From Flavobacteriaceae bacterium R38 (lineage in GTDB: Bacteria; Bacteroidota; Bacteroidia; Flavobacteriales; Flavobacteriaceae): a DNA stretch of 64,000 bases. The notes under the pieces are model-generated. The model was not told the DNA's origin. It saw only the letters and a list, made by a program, of their open reading frames with translations, and ran no database searches. The translations under genes were made by a program, and so were the position numbers. The first letter of the stretch is position 1, and every line of letters starts with the position of its first letter. Shown piece after piece: positions 26,489 through 35,246 of this stretch. The stretch is from contig WXYP01000006.1 of the NCBI GenBank assembly GCA_009901575.1, positions 124,001 to 188,000 on the forward strand, written 5' to 3'.

Positions 26489-27202
26489 TTATTCCAAAAC
26501 TGATAATTTGGCAAGAAAATCATAATGATCTCCTTCAAGAATTAACTCACAATTAAGGTCATTTGCTAAAGCAGCATTTTTTAAGGTATTAAAATCGAGA
26601 TAGAGCCAATTGAAAGGAGGGTTTTCTTCTCCCTTATATCGCAAAGTGTATTTTACCTCTCCATAATAATCTGTTTCTGTTGGTATCCACCTGCCTCCAT
26701 CTTCATCTTGATCGAACATGTAAATAATATCGGAAGAATCGATAAGAATTTGTCCGCCTTTATTTAATAAAGATTTCAGATGTTGAAGTGCACTGGATAC
26801 ATTTTTCAATTGTCCAAAAATTCCCGTACCATTCATCAGCAAAAGAATGGTATCATAAGAACCTGTTTTTAAATTCATAATATCATCATGAAGAACCTTG
26901 TGAACTCCTCTCTTTTTACATACATCCACAGCTCCTTTTGATATGTCTAATGCAGTTACATTTAAATGTCTTTTGTTTTGTAGATAAAGCGAGTGACTTC
27001 CCGTTCCACATCCAACATCAAGAACATTTCCATATGCCAGCTCTAATGCCTTTTGTTCAATTTGAGGCATTTCTTCATAGCTTCTGAATAAATATGGAAT
27101 GGGTAGTACATCTTCTTCAGAAATAGAAGTTTCCGTAAAAATATCTTCTGTGTAATTACCCGATTGATAATCTAAAATTGCCTGACCAAAAAGATCTTTC
27201 AT
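26489..27202 (-). CDS. class I SAM-dependent methyltransferase
   Basis: The 237-residue protein shows motif I VLDVGCGTGSHSLYL (near residues 60-74), then an acidic loop ALDISKGAVDVCKKRGV, DTILLLMNGTGIFG, and LLNKGGQILIDSSDI. This is a Rossmann-like AdoMet-binding domain. The substrate is unknown, and the C-terminal beta extension (WLYLDFNTLKNAALAND) may bind it. It is divergent from the YkgJ-like gene by about 50 bp. Confidence 0.88.
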   Translation of the reverse strand: MKDLFGQAILDYQSGNYTEDIFTETSISEEDVLPIPYLFRSYEEMPQIEQKALELAYGNVLDVGCGTGSHSLYLQNKRHLNVTALDISKGAVDVCKKRGVHKVLHDDIMNLKTGSYDTILLLMNGTGIFGQLKNVSSALQHLKSLLNKGGQILIDSSDIIYMFDQDEDGGRWIPTETDYYGEVKYTLRYKGEENPPFNWLYLDFNTLKNAALANDLNCELILEGDHYDFLAKLSVLE

Positions 27203-27253
27203 ATTGATAATTGTATCTTAAGAGTTAACTTTACGGCCTTATTAGATTTGCTC

Positions 27254-27748
27254 ATGGATGATATTTTGAAACAACTTCCTCAATTGGCCAAAGATAAACA
27301 TAACTCACATAAAAAGTTTTTGGCAAAGCTAAAAAAGAAACCTCCAAAAAACCTGGATTATGTGATGCAGGAATTACACGAAGAAGAATTTGAAAAAACA
27401 GATTGCTTAAAATGTGCTAATTGCTGCAAAACTACCGGACCGCTTTTTACTAATGCAGATATTGAACGAATAGCAAAGCATTTTAAACTGAAACCTCAAA
27501 AGTTTATAGATCAATACCTTAAAGTAGATGAAGATAACGATCATATACTAAAAGAAGTACCTTGTATATTTTTAGGTGCAGATAATTATTGTTCTATTTA
27601 TGATGTGAGGCCAAAAGCTTGTAGAGAATACCCGCATACAGATCGCAAAAAATTCTATCAAATCAATAATCTTACTTTAAAAAATACATCCATTTGCCCT
27701 GCTGCATATAATATTGTTGAAACAATGATGAAAGCAATAAAAGTATGA
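27254..27748 (+). CDS. YkgJ-type cysteine-cluster protein
   Basis: The 164-residue protein carries the UPF0153/YkgJ pattern of cysteines. These are CLKCANCCKTTGPLF near residue 54, PCIFLGADNYCSIYDVRPKAC around 105-125, and a final ICPAAYN. Such proteins are thought to bind a metal or iron-sulfur cluster; their function is unknown. I use ATG 27254 (MDDILKQLPQ) rather than the TTG two codons earlier. It is divergent from the methyltransferase. Confidence 0.85.
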   Translation: MDDILKQLPQLAKDKHNSHKKFLAKLKKKPPKNLDYVMQELHEEEFEKTDCLKCANCCKTTGPLFTNADIERIAKHFKLKPQKFIDQYLKVDEDNDHILKEVPCIFLGADNYCSIYDVRPKACREYPHTDRKKFYQINNLTLKNTSICPAAYNIVETMMKAIKV

Positions 27749-28158
27749 ATGCAATACATTATTGAATCTTTTCCTGATTATTTCCTTTAGTTTTTTGACG
27801 TTTATTGGTGTCGTTTTATATTTTTTGGAGGTAATTGCGTATTTACCACATTTATTAAGCTGATAAAACCATACGAATAGTATGTGTTTTATCTCTCTAA
27901 ATATTAATATTCTCTTAAAAAAATAAGCAGTTTATTTTGAGTTTTTAATTGTAAAATATTGATATATAGTTTTTTATTAGTGTAAAATAAAAACATTGAT
28001 AGTGTTTGTATAATGTTAATATTCTTAATGTTTAATGCAAAACGATTTACCTTTAATGAGCCTAATAATAATAACCAATTTTTAAGATTTTGTAAGAACG
28101 GACATATGCTCAAGTGTCCTTAAATGTTTGAGAATTTTAAATATTAAACTTTATTGTT
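27749..28158. other. intergenic region upstream of the GG-leader peptide gene
   Basis: This 410-bp AT-rich stretch must hold the promoter of the peptide gene at 28159. I see no convincing TTTG / TAnnTTTG pair, terminator with T run or repeat in it. Confidence 0.4.
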
Positions 28159-28332
28159 ATGTTAAAAGACATTTTAAAATTAAAAGGAGTAGCTAAATTA
28201 GAAAAGAAAGAACAAACTAATGTAAATGGTGGTTTCTTTGGTGGATGCCAGGTTGCACTTTGCTTAGGTGATGAAGATTGTGGTGGTTTTTGCCAATGTA
28301 TTGGTAATATTTGCCAAAGCAATTTTCATTAA
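28159..28332 (+). CDS. six-cysteine double-glycine leader peptide (bacteriocin/pheromone-like)
   Basis: This 57-residue frame starts MLKDILKLKGVAKLEKKE and continues QTNVNGG. That leader is characteristic of Bacteroidetes ComC/BlpC-like or bacteriocin-like peptides exported and cut after GG by C39 peptidase transporters. The predicted mature part is about 32 residues with six cysteines spaced C-x4-C-x5-C-x3-C-x-C-x4-C, enough for three disulfides. It also has a second GG just after the first. No transporter or immunity gene is adjacent. A stem-loop with a T run follows at once. Confidence 0.8.
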   Translation: MLKDILKLKGVAKLEKKEQTNVNGGFFGGCQVALCLGDEDCGGFCQCIGNICQSNFH

Positions 28333-28343
28333 TACAGATCAAT

Positions 28344-28370
28344 ACTTAACGAAATAAGTTAAGTGTTTTT
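28344..28370 (+). terminator. terminator of the six-cysteine peptide gene
   Basis: ACTTAAC / GTTAAGT (28344-28350 with 28358-28364) forms a 7-bp stem followed by GTTTTTG, 12 bp after the stop codon. Confidence 0.7.
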
Positions 28371-28438
28371 GTTTTGTTTAATCTTTTGAGATCTGGCCCT
28401 CTGACTTTTTAATTATCCAAAACTATAGATACCAGCCC

Positions 28439-28479
28439 AGAAAGAAATATTATTATTCATACAATAAATATTTCTTTCT
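28439..28479. terminator. inverted repeat at the end of the NamZ-like gene
   Basis: A perfect 13-bp inverted repeat (AGAAAGAAATATT, 28439-28451, with its complement at 28467-28479) spans the stop codon of the namZ-like gene. It could stop transcription from either side, though a clean T run follows only in the plus direction. Confidence 0.5.
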
Positions 28480-29676
28480 TTTTCGATTAAAATCCTTCAA
28501 ATCGGCCTCCCAACTTTTTTTAATTTCCTTGGCGCTAATCCCACTTTCAATTTGTTTTTGCAATTTTTCGGTTCCTGCATGTTTTGTAAATGAAGCTTTA
28601 TTGAAAAATTTTGTTTTATCGGTAGTATTATTATAAGCGTCGATTATCCATTTAAGATCAACTTTGTTTATTCTCGTCTCATCTCTTAGGTCGAGACCAT
28701 AACAAACCTCATCTTTGTGTTTAGGATATTTTGCACCTTCATTGGATACAGGAGTATATTGATAGTTATATTTTTCTTTATCGAGAAAAGGAGCCCCATA
28801 CATTTGAAATTGATAATTTGTTCCTCTTCCGGCATTAACGAAAGTCCCTTCAAAAAGCCCGAGGCTTGGATATAAATTAATAGCATGGTCGTTTGGTAAG
28901 TTAGGGGAAGGTTTAATAGGTAAGCTGTACGTACTGTTATGAGTGTAATTTTTTAGTTCAATAACATTGAGACTACTCTGAATACCATTAGCTAACCATT
29001 TTTCCCCATTAATCATTTTGGCGTATTCTCCTATGGTCATCCCATAAACCAAGGGGACGGTATGCATTCCTAAAAAGCTTTGATGCTGAGATTCTAAAAC
29101 AGGACCATCAATATAAGATCCGTTTGGATTTGGGCGATCCATTACTATAATCGGAATGTTTTTTTCTGCACAGGCTTCCATTACCAAATGCATCGTAGAA
29201 ATATAAGTATAAAAGCGAACTCCGACATCCTGGATATCGAAAACAATGATGTCTAAACCATCAAGTTGATCAGGAGTTGGTTTTCTGTTTTTACCATAGA
29301 GTGAAATAATAGGTAATCCGGTTTTTAAATCATTTCCATCTTTTACTTTTTCACCTGCATCTGCAGTACCCCTAAAACCATGTTCAGGAGAAAATACTTT
29401 TTTAATATTAAGTTTGAGACTGAGTAAAGAGTCTACAAGATGAGTGTATTGATCTTCCTTTTTAAAAATAACTGAAGTTTGATTGGCTACAATACCTATA
29501 TTTTTCCCTTTTAATAGCGGTAGGTATAAATGTGTTTGATTTGCCCCGGTTATGATAGCTTTCTCATTAGTTTTTATGTCTTTTTCCTCAATTCTTTTTT
29601 TTGAATTTTCAGAAGTTTTACTTCCGCAGGATATAATTAAAAAAAGAAGGAATAAAACTGTATTTTTGAAGGACAT
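28453..29676 (-). CDS. namZ: DUF1343 lipoprotein, NamZ-type exo-beta-N-acetylmuramidase
   Basis: The roughly 407-residue protein has a lipobox (LFLIISC-GSKT) followed by the DUF1343 domain. Its motifs are GIVANQTSVIF, FSPEHGFRGTADAGEKV, DIIVFDIQDVGVRFYTYIST, VMDRPNPNG and GLFEGTFVNAGRGTNYQF. The characterised family member NamZ removes non-reducing terminal MurNAc from peptidoglycan fragments, so this enzyme likely acts in envelope peptidoglycan recycling. I prefer ATG 29676 to ATG 29688. The latter would leave only 3 bp to the divergent permease start. The gene symbol is by family resemblance. Confidence 0.88.
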   Translation of the reverse strand: MSFKNTVLFLLFLIISCGSKTSENSKKRIEEKDIKTNEKAIITGANQTHLYLPLLKGKNIGIVANQTSVIFKKEDQYTHLVDSLLSLKLNIKKVFSPEHGFRGTADAGEKVKDGNDLKTGLPIISLYGKNRKPTPDQLDGLDIIVFDIQDVGVRFYTYISTMHLVMEACAEKNIPIIVMDRPNPNGSYIDGPVLESQHQSFLGMHTVPLVYGMTIGEYAKMINGEKWLANGIQSSLNVIELKNYTHNSTYSLPIKPSPNLPNDHAINLYPSLGLFEGTFVNAGRGTNYQFQMYGAPFLDKEKYNYQYTPVSNEGAKYPKHKDEVCYGLDLRDETRINKVDLKWIIDAYNNTTDKTKFFNKASFTKHAGTEKLQKQIESGISAKEIKKSWEADLKDFNRKRKKYLLYE

Positions 29677-29691
29677 AAACGAAGTCATAAA

Positions 29692-30927
29692 TTGAATCTA
29701 GAATATTTTATAGCTAAACGAATTGTTAAAGACAAACAGTATAAAAGTAGTGTATCGGCACCAATAATAAAAATAGCAATTTCTGCAATTGCCATAAGTA
29801 TTATTATGATGATGATTGCTATTGCTACCGGTACTGGATTACAGCTTAAAATAAGAGAGAAAGTAGCTGCTTTTAACGGGCATATCCAGATTTATAAGTA
29901 CGATACAAACAATTCTGATGCCTCTTTAAATCCGATATCCAAAAAACAAGAATTTTATCCGAAGTTTACTTCTGTAGAAGGGATTAATCATATCCAGGCC
30001 ATAGCAACCAAAGCAGGTATTATAAGAAATGATGTAACTTTTGAAGGCGTAATTGCAAAAGGGGTAGGAACAGATTACAAATGGAACTATTTAGAAGAGT
30101 TTCTAAAAGAAGGACGTTTACCCGATTACTCCGGAAAACTCAATGAAGAAATTTTAATGTCAGATTACCTGGCCAAACGCTTGCAGCTAAAATTAGGAGA
30201 TACTTTTTTTACTTCTTTTTTAAAAGATGGAAACAGCCAGATACCCAATAATCGCCTTTTTAAAATAGTTGGAATTTACGATAGCGGATTTGAAGAGTTT
30301 GATGCGACTTATATTTTTACGGATATCCGTCATATTCAGAGAATCAATAAATGGAAAGAAGACGAAATTGGGAGTTTTGAAGTATTTATTGATGATTTTT
30401 CGCAATTGAGAGAAAAGGGAAATGAAGTTTACGGGAAAACATTATCTACATTAGACTCTAAGACCATAGCCGATGATTATGCCAATATATTTGATTGGCT
30501 GGCACTATTTGATTTTAATATTGCAATAATTATTGGAATTATGATTTTAGTTGGTGGGATAAATATGATTACTGCTTTGTTGGTTCTTATTTTAGAACGA
30601 ACACAGATGATTGGGATTTTAAAAGCCCTGGGAAGTAGTAATTGGAGCATTCGTAAAGTATTTTTATACAATGCCGCGTATTTGATTACAATTGGTCTAT
30701 TCTGGGGAAATCTTATAGGATTAGGCTTGTTATTGACTCAAAAATACTTAGGATTAATTAAATTAGAACCAGCTTCTTATTATGTGAAAGAGGCTCCTGT
30801 TAATATTTCTTTTGATTATATATTCTTGTTAAACATAGGTACACTAATACTTTGCCTGATTATGTTATTAATACCATCTTATATTATTACAAAAATTTCT
30901 CCGGTTAAGGCAATCAGGTTTGAATAG
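29692..30927 (+). CDS. FtsX/LolE-like ABC transporter permease
   Basis: The 411-residue protein starts with TTG (LNLEYFIAKRIVKDKQYKSS). It has a first membrane helix at about 25-45, a large periplasmic MacB-PCD-like domain, and three C-terminal helices (FNIAIIIGIMILVGGINMIT, LITIGLFWGNLIGLGLLL and YIFLLNIGTLILCLIMLLIP). This is the FtsX permease layout used by Lol lipoprotein export and MacB-type systems. No ATPase is adjacent, so the partner is elsewhere. The family usually starts MNLE, which supports TTG as the start codon. Confidence 0.88.
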   Translation: MNLEYFIAKRIVKDKQYKSSVSAPIIKIAISAIAISIIMMMIAIATGTGLQLKIREKVAAFNGHIQIYKYDTNNSDASLNPISKKQEFYPKFTSVEGINHIQAIATKAGIIRNDVTFEGVIAKGVGTDYKWNYLEEFLKEGRLPDYSGKLNEEILMSDYLAKRLQLKLGDTFFTSFLKDGNSQIPNNRLFKIVGIYDSGFEEFDATYIFTDIRHIQRINKWKEDEIGSFEVFIDDFSQLREKGNEVYGKTLSTLDSKTIADDYANIFDWLALFDFNIAIIIGIMILVGGINMITALLVLILERTQMIGILKALGSSNWSIRKVFLYNAAYLITIGLFWGNLIGLGLLLTQKYLGLIKLEPASYYVKEAPVNISFDYIFLLNIGTLILCLIMLLIPSYIITKISPVKAIRFE

Positions 30928-30956
30928 ATTGAAAATATAAGAAGTTGTTTTTCCGA

Positions 30957-30987
30957 TTCGTATTTCTTCAAATTTGCAGTACCTTTG
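30957..30987 (+). promoter_or_regulatory. promoter of the cystathionine beta-synthase gene
   Basis: TTCG (30957-30960), 19 bp before TACCTTTG (30980-30987), matches the TTTG / TAnnTTTG pattern with one mismatch, 18 bp before the ATG at 31006. Confidence 0.55.
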
Positions 30988-31005
30988 GGGCTTTAAAATG
31001 TAAAA

Positions 31006-32367
31006 ATGAATTACGCTAAAAATATATTAGAAACTATAGGGAATACGCCTTTAGTTAAGATAAATAAATTAACTGAAGATATAGATGCTTTAGTATTAGC
31101 TAAAGTAGAAACCTTTAACCCGGGAAATTCAGTTAAAGACAGAATGGCCATTAAAATGATTGAAGATGCAGAAGCAGATGGCCGTTTAAAACCAGGTGGA
31201 ACCATAATCGAAGGAACTTCCGGGAACACTGGAATGGGATTAGCCTTAGGTGCTATTATAAAAGGATATAAGCTTATTTGTGTAATCAGTGATAAGCAAT
31301 CCAAAGAGAAAATGGATATCCTGAGAGCTGTAGGTGCAGAAGTAGTTGTATGCCCTACGAATGTAGAGCCAGAAGATCCCAGATCGTATTATTCTGTTTC
31401 CAAACGTTTAGCTACAGAAACTCCAAATTCCTGGTATGTTAATCAGTATGATAACCCATCAAATGCATTAGCGCATTATGAGCAAACCGGACCGGAAATC
31501 TGGAAACAAACAGAAGGAAAGATAACTCATTTTGTTGTTGGTGTGGGAACCGGAGGAACTATTTCCGGGATTGGAAAGTATCTAAAAGAACAAAATCCGA
31601 ATATCAAAATATGGGGAATAGATACTTATGGTTCTGTGTTTAAAAAATATCACGAGACAGGTATCTTTGATGAAAATGAAGTATATCCGTACATAACAGA
31701 AGGAATTGGAGAAGATATTTTACCTGCCAATGTTGATTTTGATATTATAGACGGATTCACAAAAGTAACTGATAAAGATGCTGCTATCTATACCCGAAAA
31801 ATAGCTAAAGAAGAAGGAATTTTTGTTGGAAATTCTGCAGGATCTGCAATCAAAGGATTGTTACAATTAAAAGAACATTTTGGTCCGGATGATGTAGTTG
31901 TGGTTCTTTTTCACGATTCTGGAAGTAGATACGTAGGGAAGATGTTTAATGACGACTGGATGCGTGATCGCGGATTTTTAGATGAAGAAATGACTAAAGC
32001 AACAGATTTAATTAAAGATCATGTTGATAAGCCTCTAGTTACTGTGATGACAGAAGAATTGGTATCGCATGCTATAGACAGGATGAAAAAATACAAGATT
32101 TCTCAAATTCCTGTAAAAGACAGCAGTGGTTTTATTGGTTCTGTAGATGAAACTGCATTATTTAGAGCATTTGTTGAAGATAAAGATCTGGCAGATAAAC
32201 CAATTAAAGAGGTAATGGGAGAAGCTTTTCCTATAGTAGATAAAGATGCATCTATTGATAAAGTTTCCAAATTGATCAATAAAGATAACCAGGCAGTACT
32301 GGTAGATCTGGGAAATAATAAATATCACATTATAACAAAACACGATATTATTAGTGCCATTAATTAA
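31006..32367 (+). CDS. PLP-dependent cystathionine beta-synthase with CBS pair
   Basis: The 453-residue protein has a fold-type II PLP domain. NPGNSVKDRMAIKMIED holds the cofactor Lys (about 45), and the substrate loop GTSGNTGMGLA and phosphate loop GVGTGGTISG follow. It is followed by two CBS motifs (residues about 340-453) as in eukaryotic-type cystathionine beta-synthase. It condenses serine or O-acetylserine with homocysteine or sulfide. O-acetylserine sulfhydrylase activity cannot be excluded, but the C-terminal CBS pair favours a regulated CBS. It is a single gene with its own promoter and terminator. Confidence 0.92.
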   Translation: MNYAKNILETIGNTPLVKINKLTEDIDALVLAKVETFNPGNSVKDRMAIKMIEDAEADGRLKPGGTIIEGTSGNTGMGLALGAIIKGYKLICVISDKQSKEKMDILRAVGAEVVVCPTNVEPEDPRSYYSVSKRLATETPNSWYVNQYDNPSNALAHYEQTGPEIWKQTEGKITHFVVGVGTGGTISGIGKYLKEQNPNIKIWGIDTYGSVFKKYHETGIFDENEVYPYITEGIGEDILPANVDFDIIDGFTKVTDKDAAIYTRKIAKEEGIFVGNSAGSAIKGLLQLKEHFGPDDVVVVLFHDSGSRYVGKMFNDDWMRDRGFLDEEMTKATDLIKDHVDKPLVTVMTEELVSHAIDRMKKYKISQIPVKDSSGFIGSVDETALFRAFVEDKDLADKPIKEVMGEAFPIVDKDASIDKVSKLINKDNQAVLVDLGNNKYHIITKHDIISAIN

Positions 32368-32393
32368 GATACAGATTTAAAAAAGGATATTGT

Positions 32394-32434
32394 AATTCCG
32401 GGACTTTGATTTAAAAGGTTCCGGAATTTTTTTT
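32394..32434 (+). terminator. terminator of the cystathionine beta-synthase gene
   Basis: AATTCCGG (32394-32401) pairs with CCGGAATT (32421-32428) and is followed by a T run that meets the stop of the convergent PhzF gene. Confidence 0.75.
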
Positions 32435-33221
32435 AAATATAAATTTCTCCTGCCAGGTATAATTTTGCTTTTCCGCCTATAATTACCCGTTCCTGATTTT
32501 GTTTACACAATAGAACCCCTCCTCTTTGCGAAATTTGTTTAGCTTTCATTTCTTTTTTATGAAACCTTTTTGACCAATAGGGAATCAAAGATGTGTGCGC
32601 AGACCCGGTTACCGGATCTTCATTAATACCAGATTGTGGTCCAAAAAAGCGAGAGACAAAATCTACTTTATTACCTGGGGCAGTTACAATGAGTCCTCTG
32701 CAGTCTAGTTTGGCTATAGATGAAAAAACAGGTTGAACATTTTGTACCTCTTCTTCAGATTTTAATACCGCTATATAATCAGTTTTCCCGCGATATAATT
32801 CTTCGGGCAATATACCTATTCCTTTTTCTACAGCAGTTTTATCATTATTAGGAGACAACGTATCCGTAGGGAAGTCCAGGTAAAGAATTTCACCTTCTCT
32901 GCTAACTTTTAGTTGTCCACTCCTGAGAGAATGAAATTTTATGGTATCTCCTGTATAATTCAACTGATTGAAAATTACAAAGGCTGATGCTAATGTTGCG
33001 TGACCACACAGGTTTACTTCTACAGTAGGAGTGAACCAGCGTATTTCATAATAATCTTTTTCAGGTACTATAAATGCAGTTTCGGCTAAATTATTTTCTG
33101 CAGCTATAGATTGCATAATATCATCATCTAACCACTTATGAAGAGGGCATACAGCAGCCGGATTTCCTTCAAAACGCTTTTCGGCAAATGCATCGACTTG
33201 AAATATTTTAATTTTATTCAT
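32433..33221 (-). CDS. PhzF-family isomerase/epimerase
   Basis: The 262-residue protein has the PhzF two-domain barrel signature. It begins IFQVDAFAEKRFEGNPAAVC, continues AAENNLAETAFIV with the catalytic Glu, and contains WFTPTVEVNLCGHATLASAF. The C-terminal half includes SRFFGPQSGINEDPVTGSAHT. PhzF itself isomerises a phenazine precursor, but most stand-alone homologues are of unknown substrate. No phenazine genes are nearby. Confidence 0.93.
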   Translation of the reverse strand: MNKIKIFQVDAFAEKRFEGNPAAVCPLHKWLDDDIMQSIAAENNLAETAFIVPEKDYYEIRWFTPTVEVNLCGHATLASAFVIFNQLNYTGDTIKFHSLRSGQLKVSREGEILYLDFPTDTLSPNNDKTAVEKGIGILPEELYRGKTDYIAVLKSEEEVQNVQPVFSSIAKLDCRGLIVTAPGNKVDFVSRFFGPQSGINEDPVTGSAHTSLIPYWSKRFHKKEMKAKQISQRGGVLLCKQNQERVIIGGKAKLYLAGEIYI

Positions 33222-33567
33222 TTTATAAATATCGGTTTTTATTAGCTTAAAAAAAACTCCTTTTTTGTTTTAGAATTTTAGTTCATAGAACAGGTTTATA
33301 AATGGAGTTAAACCAAGTCATTATGTCTTGAATAAGATTAATATCCTAAAATAAATATTCTAAATCTTATCAAACATTTCCAGGTGAAATGACAGTAGAA
33401 CCCTATAGATTTTCAATTTGTCGATTTATTTTATAAAAACAACAGAACTATCTGATTGTCAAATGATTTTTTTGTAATTTTACAATACCTGCACAATAAG
33501 ATGCCCCGATCTGTTTTTTAAATATGCCCCAAAAACAGTTGAATAAATATTTTTAAATTATATAACA
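33222..33567. other. intergenic region, nothing recognised
   Basis: This 346-bp AT-rich stretch lies between the PhzF gene (leftward) and the small membrane peptide (rightward). It probably holds both promoters, but no convincing box, repeat or RNA structure was picked out. Confidence 0.4.
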
Positions 33568-33696
33568 ATGGGGTATGATGTAACAAACAGTACGTTTTTC
33601 TCTTTATTTATGAGAGTTTTAGTTTTTCTGCTAATTTCTGTAATTGGAATGGTGGTAATTATGGGATTACTTAAATTGGTAGGGCTTATAGGTTAA
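33568..33696 (+). CDS. small membrane protein, 42 residues
   Basis: An ATG at 33568 opens a 42-residue frame: MGYDVTNSTFFSLFMR followed by one long hydrophobic helix (VLVFLLISVIGMVVIMGLLK) and the end LVGLIG. It looks like a single-pass inner membrane protein of the kind often missed by annotation. The composition is protein-like, with no stop for the length of a helix and a short polar N-terminus. There is no SD. The function is unknown. The following 238 bp to the Rrf2 gene hold nothing obvious. Confidence 0.45.
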   Translation: MGYDVTNSTFFSLFMRVLVFLLISVIGMVVIMGLLKLVGLIG

Positions 33697-33934
33697 AAAA
33701 CTACTTTCAAAATTTTTTTAGTATTGAGTCAAAGCAGTCATTATTTGGGTGCACAAATATTTACACCCTAAATTGAATATTATTTTATAAATAGTTGGAC
33801 TGCTTTTCTTGAAGTAACTTCCAGATGTCATACAAACAAAATATGATTTTAGAGAATCTATGTGTATAATTTATTAAAGGATATTTTTGTCCGTTATAAA
33901 AAAATGCACTAATTTTACCCTCAAATCTCAGTAA

Positions 33935-34366
33935 ATGTTTTCAAAATCTTGTGAATACGGACTCAGAGCAGTGATTTTCATTGCTCAGCAAACCACTCAA
34001 AATAATAAAGTGAGTTTGAGTACCATTTCAGAAAAAATAGACTCTCCACAGGCTTTTACTGCAAAAATTTTACAACAGTTAACACGCAATGCAATTGTAA
34101 AATCGATAAAAGGCCCTTACGGAGGCTTCATAATAGAAGAAGGAAAAATGAATACAAAATTAAGCGAGGTAGTAAGGGTATTGGATGGAGATGCTATTTT
34201 TACAGGATGCGGATTAGGATTAAAACAATGTGATGCAAATTCTCCATGCCCGTTACACTATAAGTTTGTTGAAATAAGGGATAATTTAAAAAATATGCTT
34301 GATCATACTTCATTGCAATCGTTAGCAGAAGATTTGAATGCAGATTTAGCAATATTGAAAAGATAA
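33935..34366 (+). CDS. Rrf2-family (iron-sulfur type) transcriptional regulator
   Basis: The 143-residue protein starts MFSKSCEYGLRAVIFIAQQ, the Rrf2 winged-helix opening, then a recognition helix SPQAFTAKILQQLTRN and KSIKGPYGGFII wing. Three cysteines in GCGLGLKQCDANSPC fit the iron-sulfur cluster of IscR/NsrR-like sensors. Given the truncated hemoglobin three genes downstream, a nitric-oxide or oxygen sensing role is likely. It appears to lead a five-gene unit (33935-35938) with gaps of 43 bp or less. Confidence 0.92.
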   Translation: MFSKSCEYGLRAVIFIAQQTTQNNKVSLSTISEKIDSPQAFTAKILQQLTRNAIVKSIKGPYGGFIIEEGKMNTKLSEVVRVLDGDAIFTGCGLGLKQCDANSPCPLHYKFVEIRDNLKNMLDHTSLQSLAEDLNADLAILKR

Positions 34367-34409
34367 AAAATTTGATATTAAAAAGGATAAAAAGATCTTT
34401 TAATCTATT

Positions 34410-34889
34410 ATGAAAAATAAATACCAATGCTATAACTATGCTATTGCCTTTACTTTTATTTGGATAGGCTTTGTTTGCGCTATAAGTTTTATGGAGGCCT
34501 GGTTAAAATTTCAGGCTCCAGGAATCACAATCAAATTAGGTTTAGGAATAGGACAATTAGTATTTACTGCTCTCAATAAAGTTGAAATTACTTGCGCATT
34601 ATTGATAACGGTGAGTGTACTGTATTTAAAATTTACAAAAGTTAAAATCAATATTCTACTACTTCCTTTAATCATCGCTTTAATTATAATCAGCATGCAA
34701 ACTGTATGGTTGTTGCCGGCACTTAATCATCGTGCGACATTCATAATTAATGGAATAGATGTGCCAAAAAGCAGATTGCATTTATGGTATGTATTACTGG
34801 AAGTGCTTAAAGTGATAAGCCTTTTTGTATACGGATTTAAACTGTTAAATAACAGGAATAAGATAAATATAAATCAGAATAATAAATAA
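34410..34889 (+). CDS. four-helix membrane protein of unknown function
   Basis: The 159-residue protein has four hydrophobic helices (around residues 10-28, 45-68, 80-100 and 125-145) and a conserved-looking ALNKVEI and LPALNHRA. I have no firm family. It resembles small integral proteins of the DUF4149 kind seen beside Rrf2 regulators. It is the second gene of the Rrf2/cupin/truncated-hemoglobin cluster, 43 bp after the regulator and 6 bp before the cupin gene. Confidence 0.7.
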   Translation: MKNKYQCYNYAIAFTFIWIGFVCAISFMEAWLKFQAPGITIKLGLGIGQLVFTALNKVEITCALLITVSVLYLKFTKVKINILLLPLIIALIIISMQTVWLLPALNHRATFIINGIDVPKSRLHLWYVLLEVLKVISLFVYGFKLLNNRNKININQNNK

Positions 34890-34895
34890 AACATA

Positions 34896-35246
34896 ATGAA
34901 AATCAGGTCATTTAATGAAGAAGTTGTTTTTGATGATAAGAATATCAAAACGAAAGTATTATTAGAATCTTCTTTTACCAAAGAGATAAGAATAGTATTG
35001 AAAAAAGGACAATTCATGAAAGAGCATAAAACACCATTTCCAATTGTTGTACATGTTCTAAAAGGAGAAATAGATTTTGGTATCAGTGAAACTGTTTATC
35101 ACTTAAAAGAAGGAGAGCTTCTAACTTTAGAAGGAAGCATACCACATGATTTAAAAGCTAAAGAAGATAGTATAGTACGTTTGACACTATCAAAATCAGA
35201 TAAGGTAGAACGTGTTGAAAATGTAATAAAAACTTCCTCAAAATGA
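34896..35246 (+). CDS. cupin-domain protein
   Basis: The 116-residue protein is a single cupin barrel with LKKGQFMKEHKTPFPIVVHV (a His/Lys metal-ligand strand) and VLKGEIDFGISE, then GELLTLEGSIPHDLKAKEDS holding the last His. Stand-alone cupins of this type accompany globins and Rrf2 regulators in Flavobacteria. They may bind a metal or protect against reactive nitrogen. Its stop overlaps the start of the globin gene by 4 bp (ATGA), so the two are translationally coupled. Confidence 0.85.
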   Translation: MKIRSFNEEVVFDDKNIKTKVLLESSFTKEIRIVLKKGQFMKEHKTPFPIVVHVLKGEIDFGISETVYHLKEGELLTLEGSIPHDLKAKEDSIVRLTLSKSDKVERVENVIKTSSK

